DNA of 48,575 nt from Arsukibacterium sp. MJ3 (GCF_000987765.1 NZ_LAHP01000024.1:1-48575), one strand, 5' to 3'; shown: positions 33,725 through 43,693, numbered from the stretch's first letter. The notes: a model not told the origin generated them from the letters alone. Program-made: numbers and translations.

Positions 33725-34420
33725 ATGCCGCGTAGAAAGCGATACCTGATTGCCAATATGCCTTACCATGTGGTGCAGCGGGGTCATAATCGAAATAACT
33801 GTTTTTATGATGATATTGATAAAGCCTGCTATTTATCGATATTAGAAACACACCTGCCAGCTTTTAAGATTCAGTTACATGCTTTTGTGTTGATGAGTAA
33901 CCATGTGCACTTGCTGATGACGGCGCAGCAGAATGGCGCAATTTCAAGGTTAATGCAGAATTTAGGACGTGATTATGTACACTATTTTAACAAACGCTAT
34001 AACCGAGTGGGCACGTTATGGGATGGCCGTTTTAAAGATAGCCTGGTGGATACTGATCAGTATTTTCTTACCTGTCAGCGTTATATTGAGCTAAACCCGG
34101 TTCGGGCAAAAATGGTTGACCAACCCGCTGACTATCATTGGTCAAGCTATCATGCAAACGCCAGAGGCATAAACATTAGCGTTGTTACACCGCACAGTGT
34201 TTATATAAATTTAGCTGACACGATTGGACAGCGGGTGGCAAACTATAGGGCGCTATTTGAGCATGATGTCTGTGCTGACGATCTTATGAGTATTCGCAGA
34301 GCAATTAACCACAACTATCCTTTAGCCAGCGAGAGTTTTATTACATCAATTAGCAACAAATATGATATTGATTTTGGTCGGTGCCACAAAGGCCGGCCTG
34401 AAAAGGGTCAGAGTGAATAA
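33725..34420 (+). CDS. REP-associated tyrosine transposase (RAYT, TnpA_REP)
   Basis: A Y1 HUH-family protein of 231 residues. The HUH motif is His60-Val-His62 in MSNHVHLLM, and the catalytic tyrosine is probably Tyr120 in RYIELNPVRA, after GTLWDGRFKDSLV; all are RAYT hallmarks. In known systems such proteins cut single-stranded REP hairpins and are thought to spread REP elements. The protein ends GQSE because its last codons and stop lie in the left arm of the palindrome at 34401-34441, so gene and palindrome are physically joined. It is the only plus-strand gene between 163 and 46047. Start ATG 33725 has no clear ribosome binding site. Confidence 0.92.
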   Translation: MPRRKRYLIANMPYHVVQRGHNRNNCFYDDIDKACYLSILETHLPAFKIQLHAFVLMSNHVHLLMTAQQNGAISRLMQNLGRDYVHYFNKRYNRVGTLWDGRFKDSLVDTDQYFLTCQRYIELNPVRAKMVDQPADYHWSSYHANARGINISVVTPHSVYINLADTIGQRVANYRALFEHDVCADDLMSIRRAINHNYPLASESFITSISNKYDIDFGRCHKGRPEKGQSE

Positions 34421-34441
34421 ATTATTCACTCTGACCCTTTT
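34401..34441. repeat. REP-like palindrome overlapping the RAYT stop codon
   Basis: Arms 34401-34420 and 34422-34441 are perfect complements around a single A (core AAAAGGGTCAGAGTGAATAA). The TAA of the transposase is at 34418-34420 inside the left arm. The arm version ending GAATAA is the same as at 94-128, and differs from the GATTTT version upstream of the gene. It could terminate both the RAYT and the tviB transcripts, which converge here. Confidence 0.95.
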
Positions 34442-34450
34442 TCTTAGTAG

Positions 34451-35728
34451 TTATAGCCTTAAGTCGGCTTCGCTGGCGCTAAGCAGGTATTTTAAATCGT
34501 AGAGAATGTGTTGTGGCTTGGCCAGGGCTTTGATGCCTGTGGCGCCCATTTCGCGAAATTGTTTATGGGCTACTGCCAGAATGATCGCGTCGTAACTGCC
34601 TGCTGCAGGGCTTGTGACAGGCGTAATGCCGTATTCATGCTCGGCTTCTTTAGCATTAACCCACGGGTCGAATACGTCGGCTTCTACACCGTATTCTTTT
34701 AATTCGTTGACGATATCAATAACTTTGGTATTACGAATGTCGGGGCAGTTTTCTTTAAACGTTAAGCCCATTAGTAGCACTTTGGCACCGGCTACGTGAA
34801 TACGTTTTTTTACCATAGCTTTAACCAGCTCGCTAACTACGTAACGGCCCATGCTGTCGTTTATGCGCCGGCCCGCCAAAATAACTTCCGGGTGGTAACC
34901 AATAGACTGGGCTTTATGAGTGAGATAGTAAGGGTCTACGCCAATACAGTGACCACCCACTAAGCCTGGTCGAAATGGCAGAAAATTCCATTTGGTGCCC
35001 GCGGCAAGCAGTACCTCTTCGGTATCGATACCGAGTTTATTAAAAATAACGGCTAACTCGTTAATAAGCGCAATGTTTAAGTCTCGCTGGGTGTTTTCAA
35101 TTACCTTGGCGGCTTCTGCTACCCGAATGCTGCTGGCTTGGTAAGTACCGGCGGTAATGATGCTGGCGTATAACGCGTCTACCTTTGAAGCAATAGCCGG
35201 AGTTGAACCCGATGTCACTTTTTTAATGGTGGTGACCCGGTGCTCTTTATCACCTGGGTTTATTCGCTCGGGGCTGTAACCAGCATAAAAATCAACATTG
35301 TATTTTAGGCCAGATACCCGCTCAATAACCGGAATACAATCTTCTTCGGTAGCACCAGGGTAAACGGTAGACTCGTATATAACGATATCGCCCGGGCTAA
35401 TTACTTTACCCAATGTCTCGGAGGCTTTAATTAATGGTGTTAAGTCAGGGCGGCGATGCTCATCAATAGGTGTCGGCACAGTAACAATGTAAATGTTAGC
35501 TGATTTTAAATCGTCGATAGCATGGCTAAACTGTAATTTAGCAGAGCTCGCCAGCTCTTCTTTGCTTACTTCCAGCGTGTGATCTGCGCCGCTTTGTAGC
35601 TCGGCTACCCGCGCCTGATTAATATCAAAACCCAGCGTGTGATAATGTTTACCAAACTCCACAGCAAGTGGCAGGCCAACATACCCCAGGCCAATAATGG
35701 CCAGTTTTACATCTGTTAAAGCTGTCAT
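34451..35728 (-). CDS. tviB: UDP-N-acetyl-hexosamine 6-dehydrogenase, TviB/WbpO-like
   Basis: A nucleotide-sugar dehydrogenase of 425 residues from ATG 35728, preceded by AAAGGAAAG. It has [38 protein letters not shown] and the catalytic Cys in [13 protein letters not shown]. This matches TviB of Vi antigen and WbpO of P. aeruginosa O6, which oxidise UDP-GalNAc (or UDP-GlcNAc) to the uronic acid. It is coupled with a tviC/wbpP epimerase 16 bases upstream, giving UDP-GalNAcA. The frame extension to 35788 overlaps tviC and is not used. Confidence 0.94.
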   Translation of the reverse strand: MTALTDVKLAIIGLGYVGLPLAVEFGKHYHTLGFDINQARVAELQSGADHTLEVSKEELASSAKLQFSHAIDDLKSANIYIVTVPTPIDEHRRPDLTPLIKASETLGKVISPGDIVIYESTVYPGATEEDCIPVIERVSGLKYNVDFYAGYSPERINPGDKEHRVTTIKKVTSGSTPAIASKVDALYASIITAGTYQASSIRVAEAAKVIENTQRDLNIALINELAVIFNKLGIDTEEVLLAAGTKWNFLPFRPGLVGGHCIGVDPYYLTHKAQSIGYHPEVILAGRRINDSMGRYVVSELVKAMVKKRIHVAGAKVLLMGLTFKENCPDIRNTKVIDIVNELKEYGVEADVFDPWVNAKEAEHEYGITPVTSPAAGSYDAIILAVAHKQFREMGATGIKALAKPQHILYDLKYLLSASEADLRL

Positions 35729-35744
35729 ATCTTTCCTTTTGCCA

Positions 35745-36770
35745 TTATTTGGCTGGCTGGGCAATATACCAGGGCATTGCCACGGCAATACCTTCGTTAA
35801 TAGTGTGACTAGGCAAATAGCCTAGCATTAGCCTGGCTTTACTAACATCGGCTTGCGAGTGGCGCACGTCCCCGGCCCGAAAATCGGCGTATTGTGGCGC
35901 ATGCGGATAAGCGATACCATTAGTTGCCAGGGCGCTTTGTATAGCACTAAATAATTGATTTAGCGTGGTTCTGTCACCTACCGCTACGTTAAACACTTCG
36001 CTTTGCTCAATATCAGATAATGCGGCACGCAAGTTGGCCTGCACGGCATTATCGACAAAACAGAAATCGCGGCTGGTTTCACCATCGCCGTTAATCACCA
36101 CTTGCTCACCAGCTATCATGGCGGCTGTCCATTTTGGGATCACGGCGGCGTATGCGCCATTTGGATCTTGACGTGGCCCAAATACATTAAAGTAACGCAA
36201 ACCAACACAATGAAAACCATAGCTGCGGCTAAATACGTCGGCATATAACTCATTAACATATTTGGTAATAGCGTAAGGCGACAGTGGCTTACCAATATTG
36301 GCTTCTACCTTGGGCAGTGCCGGATGGTCGCCATAGGTAGAACTGGACGCGGCGTAAACAAAGCGTTTTACCCCTGCATCACGCGCAGCCACCAGCATCG
36401 TTAAAAAGCCACTAATGTTCACTTCATTAGTAGTAAGCGGATCAGCCAGTGAACGGGGTACTGAGCCAAGAGCGGCCTGATGCAGCACATAATCAACCCC
36501 AGTTACCGCATCGTTACAGTGCCCGGCATTACGAATATCACCATTGACCAAGCGAAAGCGCTGCCATTGCTCGGGGCTAACCAGGCTTTGCACTTCATCT
36601 AAATTACGCTGATGGCCGGTAGCAAAATTATCAAGGCCGGTAACCTGCTGGTTAGCGCTTAATAACGCCTGCAGTAAATTTGAGCCAATAAAACCGGCAC
36701 AGCCGGTTATTAGCCAACGATGCACGGTAGGGACTGATGCTGAATTGCCGACAATCTGACTAAAATCCAT
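35745..36770 (-). CDS. tviC: UDP-N-acetylglucosamine C4-epimerase, TviC/WbpP-like
   Basis: An SDR of 341 residues, the size of WbpP, from ATG 36770 after a GGAG site. It has [38 protein letters not shown] and YAITKYVNE with the YxxxK pair, and [13 protein letters not shown]. It interconverts UDP-GlcNAc and UDP-GalNAc and supplies tviB. The upstream extension to 36908 runs into wecB and has no family likeness. Confidence 0.94.
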   Translation of the reverse strand: MDFSQIVGNSASVPTVHRWLITGCAGFIGSNLLQALLSANQQVTGLDNFATGHQRNLDEVQSLVSPEQWQRFRLVNGDIRNAGHCNDAVTGVDYVLHQAALGSVPRSLADPLTTNEVNISGFLTMLVAARDAGVKRFVYAASSSTYGDHPALPKVEANIGKPLSPYAITKYVNELYADVFSRSYGFHCVGLRYFNVFGPRQDPNGAYAAVIPKWTAAMIAGEQVVINGDGETSRDFCFVDNAVQANLRAALSDIEQSEVFNVAVGDRTTLNQLFSAIQSALATNGIAYPHAPQYADFRAGDVRHSQADVSKARLMLGYLPSHTINEGIAVAMPWYIAQPAK

Positions 36771-36828
36771 TTTTTCTCCGTCTATATTATCGTTAGCGGT
36801 TATTTTATGTGTCAGGATAACACGGCTA

Positions 36829-37962
36829 TTACGCCGATTTAAACTGCTGCTTAATGGCGCTAACAATGCGCTGGCATGCCTGACCATCGCCATAAGGGTT
36901 GTGAGCAAAACTCATGCTTTGGTAATAATTACTATCAGTTAATAAGCGACTAACTTGTTCAACAATTTTCTGCCGGTTAGTGCCTACCAATTTAACTGTA
37001 CCGGCACTAACGGCTTCAGGCCGCTCGGTGGTATCACGCATAACCAATACCGGTTTACCCAGCGACGGTGCCTCTTCCTGAATACCACCAGAGTCGGTTA
37101 GTACCACAGTAGCTTTACTCATTAAATAGACAAATGGCAGGTAATCTTGTGGCGGAATAAGATGCACATTGGCGACATCGCTCAACAACCGATATACCGG
37201 CTCGCGAACATTAGGGTTTAAATGCACCGGGTAGACCACATCACAATCAGGGAATGCTTTGGCAATGTCGGCCAGTGCCGCACAAATTTGCTCAAAGCCA
37301 TCACCAAAGCTCTCGCGGCGATGGCCGGTAACCAGAATTAGACGCCGGCCATGCTGGCCAAAGGGAAATTGACTGGCAAAATCACTGCTTAGCTTAGCGT
37401 CCTCACTAATTTTTTTGACCACCTGCAATAACGCATCAATAACGGTATTGCCGGTAATCACAATGTCGCTGGCCGCTATATTTTCAGCCAGCAAATTTGC
37501 TGCTGAGGTGTCGGTAGGCGCAAAGTGTAACCGCGTTAGTGCACCTGTTAGCTTGCGGTTAGCTTCTTCTGGCCACGGGCTATAAATGTTGCCGGTTCGA
37601 AGGCCTGCTTCAACATGGCCTACCGCTATTTTTTCATAATAGCAGGCTAGTGCAGCAGCAAAGGTGGTGCTGGTATCACCATGTACCAACACGATGTCAG
37701 GCTGAAAATCGCGCAGCACCGGCTTAATTTTTAATAAGATACTGGTGGTTACGTCGTATAAATCCTGCCCCAACTTCATAATAGCCAAATCGTATTCAGG
37801 TTCTATCGCGAACAAGTTAAGCACTTGATCAAGCATTTCACGATGTTGGCCGGTAACACATACCCGGCTGTCGATATCGCTATCTGCTTTTAACAAATTA
37901 ACCAGCGGCGCCATTTTAATCGCTTCGGGCCGGGTGCCGAAAACACTTAGTACTTTAATCAT
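36829..37962 (-). CDS. wecB: UDP-N-acetylglucosamine 2-epimerase (non-hydrolysing)
   Basis: Makes UDP-ManNAc, the substrate of WecC. From ATG 37962 it has 377 residues, the normal length, with [50 protein letters not shown] and [17 protein letters not shown]. The frame continues upstream to 38004 through a REP-like half-site (MGQSQF...), a longer start that the family does not support. It is the only complete wecB in the window; a relic of another lies before wecC at 24215-24328. Confidence 0.95.
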   Translation of the reverse strand: MIKVLSVFGTRPEAIKMAPLVNLLKADSDIDSRVCVTGQHREMLDQVLNLFAIEPEYDLAIMKLGQDLYDVTTSILLKIKPVLRDFQPDIVLVHGDTSTTFAAALACYYEKIAVGHVEAGLRTGNIYSPWPEEANRKLTGALTRLHFAPTDTSAANLLAENIAASDIVITGNTVIDALLQVVKKISEDAKLSSDFASQFPFGQHGRRLILVTGHRRESFGDGFEQICAALADIAKAFPDCDVVYPVHLNPNVREPVYRLLSDVANVHLIPPQDYLPFVYLMSKATVVLTDSGGIQEEAPSLGKPVLVMRDTTERPEAVSAGTVKLVGTNRQKIVEQVSRLLTDSNYYQSMSFAHNPYGDGQACQRIVSAIKQQFKSA

Positions 37963-37990
37963 AACAGTCCTTTGATATTGACTTTTAAAT

Positions 37991-38049
37991 TGACTCTGAC
38001 CCATTTTAATTAGTTATTAATCAATAAGTAAAAAAAGGGTCAGAGTGAT
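37991..38049. repeat. Pair of REP-like half-sites upstream of wecB
   Basis: A slightly diverged half-site (TTGACTCTGACCC, 37991-38003) and a good one in the opposite direction (AAAAAGGGTCAGAGTGATTTT, about 38032-38052) lie 33 bases apart in the 92-base gap between mlaA and wecB. Their inverted arrangement mimics a REP pair with a long loop. The gap also has to hold the wecB promoter. Confidence 0.8.
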
Positions 38050-38054
38050 TTTAT

Positions 38055-38864
38055 TTATTGGAATTCGTCGAGATAGTCTAGCAGCTCGTCGTCTAGCTCT
38101 TCTTGCTTTGGTTGCGGTGGATTACCGTCGAATATTTTAAATTCCTGACGCTGATAGTAAGACTCTTTAACAAATGAGTAAGGGTCGAGTGAGTCTTCCA
38201 ACATCTGTTCTACATTCATTAGTTGTTCACGACTGTCCAGGGCGTTAATGGCGAACCGACTTATAGTAAGCGGGGTATTTAATAGCGCTAACGGAAAATA
38301 CAAACCATCGATTAAGCTGCCAGTTGTGTCGCGGATGGTGGTAGGGCCGCGGCCAGGTAACATTAAGAAGGCACCATCGCCAATGCCCCACACGGCCATG
38401 GTTTGATTAAAGTCTTCCTCTGCTGTCGCTAAACCAATTTGGCTGGCGACATCGAACAACCCTAACATGCCGATGGTTGAATTTACTAAAAAACGCCCGG
38501 CACTAACGGCAGCATTTCCTGGTTTGCCTTGTAATAAACCATTTAAAAAACTGGCGGGCTCATTCAGGTTTTCAACCACATTAATTAGGCCTTTTCTGGC
38601 GGGTTTGGGTACTACTGTCATGTAACCCACTGTGGCTGGCCGTAACAGGTATTTGTCTAGCACGTCGTAATTAAAATCCCAGAGCGGCCGGTTAATTCGC
38701 TCCAGTGGATCGCGCGAGTCGACAAAAGGCGCCGCGTTAGTCTGTGCTGCCTCGGCGGCTTCGCGATATTCATTCTGTGGTTGCAGCTGCGGTTTACTAG
38801 CGCAGCCACTTATCAGCATGGTTAGTAGCAACGGTATTAGTAGGTGTTGTTTTAAAACGGCCAT
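38055..38864 (-). CDS. mlaA: MlaA/VacJ outer membrane lipoprotein
   Basis: The outer membrane component of the Mla system that returns surface phospholipids to the inner membrane. A lipoprotein signal with lipobox LISGC places the lipidated Cys at residue 21. The MlaA domain has DPLERINRPLWDFNYDVLDKY near 53, GRFLVNSTIG, and the GDGAFLMLPGRGPTTIRD segment. The 269-residue length is typical. It is one base after ccmI on the same strand and is core genome, marking the right border of the polysaccharide region. Confidence 0.95.
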   Translation of the reverse strand: MAVLKQHLLIPLLLTMLISGCASKPQLQPQNEYREAAEAAQTNAAPFVDSRDPLERINRPLWDFNYDVLDKYLLRPATVGYMTVVPKPARKGLINVVENLNEPASFLNGLLQGKPGNAAVSAGRFLVNSTIGMLGLFDVASQIGLATAEEDFNQTMAVWGIGDGAFLMLPGRGPTTIRDTTGSLIDGLYFPLALLNTPLTISRFAINALDSREQLMNVEQMLEDSLDPYSFVKESYYQRQEFKIFDGNPPQPKQEELDDELLDYLDEFQ

Positions 38865-38865
38865 A

Positions 38866-40098
38866 TCAGGGTTCCAGGTTCAGCGTTACGCTAAGTATTG
38901 CTTCATTAAAGGATAATTCTGCCGATTCTACCTGCAGGTCGCCGGGCATTTGTTCTACTGTACCGGCTTGCGACATTCTGGCCACCACCACCACTTGCTC
39001 TGCCTGGCTTAACGTCCAATTTGGCTGCATTGCCATTTGCTCAGTTAGTAGCAGCTCTACTGCACCACTGGGTAAGGGCATACGCTGCACGGCTAATGGC
39101 AAGTTAGAGCCACCCACGGCTCGGGCGAATAAAAACAAAGTGGCACCGGGGTTGGCTGCGGTTAATGCCGGGCTAACGGTAAGTTGTACCCGAATTTGCC
39201 GGCCGCTTACCTCTGCGGTGCCTGAAGTTCCCGGGCTACCCGGGCTGGCAATACCCAGCTCAGCCAGTTTACTGACTACCAGTGGATAGCGGGGATCGGT
39301 TTCATCCAGTTGCTCGGCTAATACGCGCCAGGCAGCAGCCGCTTCTGTGGTGTCGCCTTTTTCGTGCGCTACCAGCGCCATTAAGGACATGGCATCTAAA
39401 TTAGCCGGTTCAGCTAATAAAATTCTGGCTACTGCCTGGCCAGCGCGTGCCAGATTTTCATCGCCGCCCACCACAATTAATGCCTGAGCAAAGTTAAGCA
39501 GTAGCGGAATGCGGTTTGGGCTTAACGCCAGGGCTTTTTCAAAGGCTTCTACTGCATCTTCCATTAAACCTTGTGACATCCAAATGCGGCCAAGTAACAT
39601 CCAGGCAACCGCATCGTCGCCTTCTTTAGCCAGTTTTGTGCGAAGTGCCAGCGCAAATAAGCGGGTTTCGTGCTCAGATAGCGGCTCGCCCTGCCCCAAT
39701 AGTGCTCGCTCGCCATAACTGGCTAAATTGCTGTTAGCGTGCTGCCAGTCAGCCAGTTCGGTGTAATGGCCATTAAAACGATAAGTAAGCGCTACCATTA
39801 ACAGCACAGTAACCAATAAGCCTAAATGCCACCACCGTTGCTGTTTGGGCAAACGATAACTGATTACTTGCTGTTGTTGCTGGCTAAATTGCTGCTTTAG
39901 CTCGGCAGCAGCGCTAGCAAAATCTTGTTCAGCCAACTCACCGCTATCTCTTGCCAATGCTAATAATTGCAAACGTTCTTCAAATAATTGCAGTGGAGTT
40001 TGATTATTGACGTCACTGGCCCGGCGCGGCCAACTGATAATAATGGCGCTTAGTACTAACATCAGCACGGCGACAAACAACAACGGCCACAACATCAT
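38866..40098 (-). CDS. ccmI: Cytochrome c maturation protein CcmI
   Basis: A 410-residue inner membrane protein with two N-terminal spans (about 3-22 and 90-108) flanking a cytoplasmic loop, then a periplasmic TPR domain (WMLLGRIWMSQGLMEDAVEA) that in the family chaperones apocytochrome c. The C-terminal third carries a beta-rich domain seen in long CcmI proteins. Its start ATG 40098 overlaps the stop of ccmH by 4 bases. It ends the ccm operon. Confidence 0.9.
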   Translation of the reverse strand: MMLWPLLFVAVLMLVLSAIIISWPRRASDVNNQTPLQLFEERLQLLALARDSGELAEQDFASAAAELKQQFSQQQQQVISYRLPKQQRWWHLGLLVTVLLMVALTYRFNGHYTELADWQHANSNLASYGERALLGQGEPLSEHETRLFALALRTKLAKEGDDAVAWMLLGRIWMSQGLMEDAVEAFEKALALSPNRIPLLLNFAQALIVVGGDENLARAGQAVARILLAEPANLDAMSLMALVAHEKGDTTEAAAAWRVLAEQLDETDPRYPLVVSKLAELGIASPGSPGTSGTAEVSGRQIRVQLTVSPALTAANPGATLFLFARAVGGSNLPLAVQRMPLPSGAVELLLTEQMAMQPNWTLSQAEQVVVVARMSQAGTVEQMPGDLQVESAELSFNEAILSVTLNLEP

Positions 40099-40577
40099 TT
40101 TTTACTCCGGTATTGATCAATCAATTTATCCAGCTCAGCATCCAGGCTGGCGGGTTGCTCTGAGGCCAATTGCTCTTCAGCTAACGGCTCAGCACCTTGT
40201 GCGTTGCGCCGTTTTACCTGCAAGCCTATTAAACCCAGTAATAACAGTAGCGGCGCCAGCCATAATAATAAGGTGTAGCGATTAAGTGGTGGCAAATAGT
40301 GCACAAAATTACCATAGCGGTTAATCATATATTCAAGCACCTCATCGCGGCTACTGCCTTGCATGATTAACTCGTAAGATTTTTGCCGCATGTCAACCGA
40401 CACTATGGCGTTTGAATCAGCAATATTTTGGTTCTGACACTGCGGACAGCGCAGCTCTGCGGTTAGTTGCAAATACAATTGGCGTTGTGTTTCATTTTCA
40501 AACGTTAGCACTTCTTCAGTTGCCGCCAGCGGTAAGGCCAGCAACAACAAGGTGACAAACACACTTAGCTTGATCAT
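40095..40577 (-). CDS. ccmH: Cytochrome c maturation protein CcmH
   Basis: A 160-residue thiol-disulphide protein that reduces apocytochrome c cysteines before haem attachment. It has a signal peptide (SVFVTLLLLALPLAA), the LRCPQCQNQN motif with Cys44 and Cys47, and one C-terminal membrane span (LLLWLAPLLLLLGLIGLQ). ATG 40577 overlaps the ccmG stop as ATGA; the longer frame to 40604 lies within ccmG. Confidence 0.94.
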   Translation of the reverse strand: MIKLSVFVTLLLLALPLAATEEVLTFENETQRQLYLQLTAELRCPQCQNQNIADSNAIVSVDMRQKSYELIMQGSSRDEVLEYMINRYGNFVHYLPPLNRYTLLLWLAPLLLLLGLIGLQVKRRNAQGAEPLAEEQLASEQPASLDAELDKLIDQYRSKK

Positions 40578-41161
40578 GGCATAGCTCCGTCTTGTGCACG
40601 CCACTGCTGGTAAAGCGGCGCCAATTTATTGCGCCAAACCTGTGGGTTAATATCGCCAATATGATGCGCTCGCACTATGCCGTTACTGTCAATAATAAAG
40701 GTTTCTGGTGCGCCACTTACCCCTAAGTCTAGTGCCAGACTGCGCTGTGCATCTAAAATGTTAAATTGGTAGGGGTTGCCGTGTTGTTGCAGTTTATTAT
40801 TAACGTCAGCTTGTAATTCAGCTAAATCGAAGCGCTCACCTAATAGCGGATCAACCGGCAGCAGGTAATAAAGACCAACTATTTTTACCCCTTGCTGCTT
40901 TAACTCGGTCATGTAGCTCAGCTCAGCATTACAGGTTGGACACCAGGTGCCCCAAACATTGAGTAAAAATGTTTCACCCTGCAACTGACCGGGTTGCCAC
41001 TGCTGCGCCGGGTTCATTAAATCAGGCAAACTAAACGCCGGTAAGGCTTTATTGGTGGTCGCTGACTCGCGTTCCATTGGATCAGAAAACAAACCACTTA
41101 ATAAAAACAGCACTAAGGTTAGAAACAAAGCCAGCGGTACGTAAAACAGCAACTTACGCAT
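40574..41161 (-). CDS. ccmG: Thiol:disulphide interchange protein CcmG/DsbE
   Basis: A membrane-tethered periplasmic thioredoxin of 195 residues. One N-terminal anchor covers about residues 4-22, and the active site is WCPTC (Cys74, Cys77) in a thioredoxin fold. It keeps CcmH and apocytochrome c reduced. The start at ATG 41161 overlaps ccmF by 8 bases. Confidence 0.94.
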   Translation of the reverse strand: MRKLLFYVPLALFLTLVLFLLSGLFSDPMERESATTNKALPAFSLPDLMNPAQQWQPGQLQGETFLLNVWGTWCPTCNAELSYMTELKQQGVKIVGLYYLLPVDPLLGERFDLAELQADVNNKLQQHGNPYQFNILDAQRSLALDLGVSGAPETFIIDSNGIVRAHHIGDINPQVWRNKLAPLYQQWRAQDGAMP

Positions 41162-43133
41162 TGGCCAGCTCCGTTGCTTTAGCCGGCGCGGCAGGAATTA
41201 TTTTACGCCGGTAACGTTTGTCCAGTAGTGCGACAAAGGCGCCCAGTGCCATCAATAAGCCACCCAGCCATATCCAACGCACAAAAGGTTTAACATATAA
41301 CCGCACTGCCCAGGCATCACCTGGTAGCGCTTCGCCAAGCGACACATATAAATCACGACTTAACCGCCCATGCACAGCGGCCTCAGTCATTACCATGCGT
41401 TGAATGGTGTATAAGCGTTTTTCGGCATGTAACTGGGTAATAAGCTGTCCTTTACTGTTATGCACAGCAATCTCGGCGGCTTCACCACCAAAATTAGCGC
41501 CCTTTAGCGGGTACACTTCCAATAACGTAAATTGATAACCTGCCAGGCTAATACTGTCATTTACCTGCATACGCACGTCGCGCTCAACACTGTATGTTTT
41601 GGTCATCACTACCCCCACTACCAGCACGGCAAAGCCAATGTGAGCGATAGTCATGCCGTAATGACTGGCCTGTAACTTAAATGCCCCTTGGGTTACTGAA
41701 CCAAACTGGCTCATCCGCTGATACAACTCATACAATGCCGATATACCCACCCAAGCACCCAGTAATAAGCCCATTAAGGCTAAATTTGCCTGAATCGATT
41801 GCATGGCCGCCATGGTGCCTAATGCCAATACTAAACTGGCAACGGCAATTAAACTCAGTGGCCCCAGTAAAGGTTTAACTTGCTGCTGTTTCCAGCGCAC
41901 CCAAGGGCCTAGCCCCAACAATAATGCAAACGGGATAGTAAGATAGTAAAACATCTGGTTGAAAAAGGGCTCTCCAATGGAAATGGAGCCCAGGCCCAAC
42001 TCTTTGTGAAATAAGGGAAACAATGTGCCTAGAAACACCACAAGTGTTGCGGTAAGTAAAAATACGTTATTGCCCCACAGCATTACTTCGCGGGAAAACA
42101 ACTGGTAGCGGGCCTGGCTTCTGACCGAGTTCATTCTGCTGGCATACAGTGCCAGAGAGCCACCAATAACCAATAATAAGAACACCAGTAAAAAGATACC
42201 GCGATCGGGATCTGATGCAAATGAATGCACCGACACTAACACCCCCGAACGCACTAAAAAGGCACCAACTAAGCTAAGTGAAAAAGCGCCGAGTGCTAAC
42301 AATACCGTCCACGATTTAAACGTACCACGTTTTTCGGTAACGGCCAGACTATGCAATAACGCTGTACCCACCAGCCAAGGTAAAAATGAGGCATTTTCAA
42401 CCGGATCCCAGAACCACCAGCCGCCCCAGCCAAGTTCATAATAAGCCCACCAACTGCCTAACATAATACCCAGGGTTAAAAACAACCAGGCAGCCAAAGT
42501 CCAGGGACGCGCCCAGCGGGCCCAGGTGCTGTCAAATTTACCACCAATTAACGCGGCTATAGCAAAAGCAAAAGAAACCGCAAAGCCAACATAACCCATG
42601 TAAAGTAGTGGCGGATGGATGATCATTCCGAAATCTTGCAGCAACGGGTTAAGATCCATGCCTTCTACCGGATAAAACGGCAAGCTACGAGCAAACGGGT
42701 TAGACATAAACAAGGAAAAAGCAATAAAACCTAAATTAATGAGCCCTAAAACGCCTAAAATTCGCCCCTGCATTAACAGTGGCAAGCCTTTAGAAAATAA
42801 TGACACTGCTGCAGTCCAGCCAGAAAGCATCAAAATCCACAGCACCATAGAGCCTTCGTGAGAGCCAAAACTGGCGGTAATTTGGTAATACCAAGGCAAA
42901 ATTGAACTGGAATTAGTGGCAACATTAATGACACTAAAGTCGCTGGTTAAAAAAGCATGAATTAACGCCAATTTTGCCAATAAGCAAAAAAGAAATAAAC
43001 CAATGGCTAGGGGTTTAGCTTGCAATAACGCGCGCTGATTACCACTAAAACTGCCATAAAGTGGCACAAAGGCCAACAACACCGATAGCGCCAATGCAAA
43101 GGTCAGCGCTAATTGACCATATTCAGCTATCAT
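41154..43133 (-). CDS. ccmF: Haem lyase subunit CcmF
   Basis: A large multi-span membrane protein of 659 residues that attaches haem to apocytochrome c on the periplasmic side. It holds the WWD motif (WGGWWFWDPVENASFLPWL, about 235-253) and conserved His residues (LIHPPLLYMGYVG). The length and about fifteen spans match the family. It starts at ATG 43133, 11 bases after ccmE. Confidence 0.95.
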   Translation of the reverse strand: MIAEYGQLALTFALALSVLLAFVPLYGSFSGNQRALLQAKPLAIGLFLFCLLAKLALIHAFLTSDFSVINVATNSSSILPWYYQITASFGSHEGSMVLWILMLSGWTAAVSLFSKGLPLLMQGRILGVLGLINLGFIAFSLFMSNPFARSLPFYPVEGMDLNPLLQDFGMIIHPPLLYMGYVGFAVSFAFAIAALIGGKFDSTWARWARPWTLAAWLFLTLGIMLGSWWAYYELGWGGWWFWDPVENASFLPWLVGTALLHSLAVTEKRGTFKSWTVLLALGAFSLSLVGAFLVRSGVLVSVHSFASDPDRGIFLLVFLLLVIGGSLALYASRMNSVRSQARYQLFSREVMLWGNNVFLLTATLVVFLGTLFPLFHKELGLGSISIGEPFFNQMFYYLTIPFALLLGLGPWVRWKQQQVKPLLGPLSLIAVASLVLALGTMAAMQSIQANLALMGLLLGAWVGISALYELYQRMSQFGSVTQGAFKLQASHYGMTIAHIGFAVLVVGVVMTKTYSVERDVRMQVNDSISLAGYQFTLLEVYPLKGANFGGEAAEIAVHNSKGQLITQLHAEKRLYTIQRMVMTEAAVHGRLSRDLYVSLGEALPGDAWAVRLYVKPFVRWIWLGGLLMALGAFVALLDKRYRRKIIPAAPAKATELANA

Positions 43134-43144
43134 TATTATGCCCC

Positions 43145-43693
43145 TTAATTATCTGGTTGCACTGTCGGTTTTTGATAACCGTCAGCAGCACCATAACCTG
43201 CCGCACCGTAAGTAGTGCTAGTAGCAAAATTTGCCTGCGACGGAGGTACATGCCGGATGCCTTTTAACGCTTCAGCAACTTCTGCTGGCATGTATTCTTC
43301 ATCATGCTTTGCTAATACTTCTGTGGCATGGATTCGATCCGGGGCTAATAAGGTTCCCTGGGCAACGATTCCCTGACCTTCCCGAAACAAATCTGGCAAA
43401 ATCCCTTCAAATTCAACCCAGACAGATGGACCAATATCCACTAACTGAAAGCGCACTTTTAAGCTTTGGGCGTCACGCGAGACACTGCCCGGCACCACCA
43501 GACCACCAATGCGTAAACGCTGGCCGGTAACCGGCTTTACTTTATCTTTTCCCAAACCTTCCACCAGCTGAGTGGGCGTGTAGAATAAATCAATATTTTG
43601 CTGCAGCGCATACAGCATGGCGCCAATAGCGCCGCCGATAAGGCTGATAATAACGAGTATTGATAACAGGCGTTTTTGCCGTCTTGGTTGCAT
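43145..43693 (-). CDS. ccmE: Haem chaperone CcmE
   Basis: A 182-residue periplasmic haem carrier with an N-terminal anchor ([21 protein letters not shown]) and an OB-fold domain. The haem-binding His130 is in [10 protein letters not shown], with Tyr134 as the usual axial ligand. The C-terminal tail is flexible. ATG 43693 overlaps the last base of the ccmD stop. Confidence 0.95.
   Translation of the reverse strand: MQPRRQKRLLSILVIISLIGGAIGAMLYALQQNIDLFYTPTQLVEGLGKDKVKPVTGQRLRIGGLVVPGSVSRDAQSLKVRFQLVDIGPSVWVEFEGILPDLFREGQGIVAQGTLLAPDRIHATEVLAKHDEEYMPAEVAEALKGIRHVPPSQANFATSTTYGAAGYGAADGYQKPTVQPDN

Larger units (their letters stand above)
33621..34441 (+). mobile_element. RAYT unit: REP-like palindrome, transposase, REP-like palindrome
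   Basis: A palindrome (33621-33669), a plus-strand Y1 transposase gene (33725-34420) and a second palindrome (34401-34441) form a compact unit. It is inserted against the direction of the surrounding minus-strand genes, between tviB and rmlA2. Transposase genes flanked by REP palindromes of the same family that is scattered around them are the defining layout of REP-associated tyrosine transposases. No target duplication was identified, as expected for this group. Confidence 0.8.

Noticed and set aside
36771..36908. 46-residue N-terminal extension of tviC
   Set aside because: It overlaps the wecB 3' end; ATG 36770 has a good ribosome binding site and gives the normal 341-residue length.
37963..38004. 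Upstream extension of the wecB frame (MGQSQF start)
   Set aside because: The extension is encoded by a REP-like half-site and has no counterpart in the family, which begins at the [16 protein letters not shown] start.
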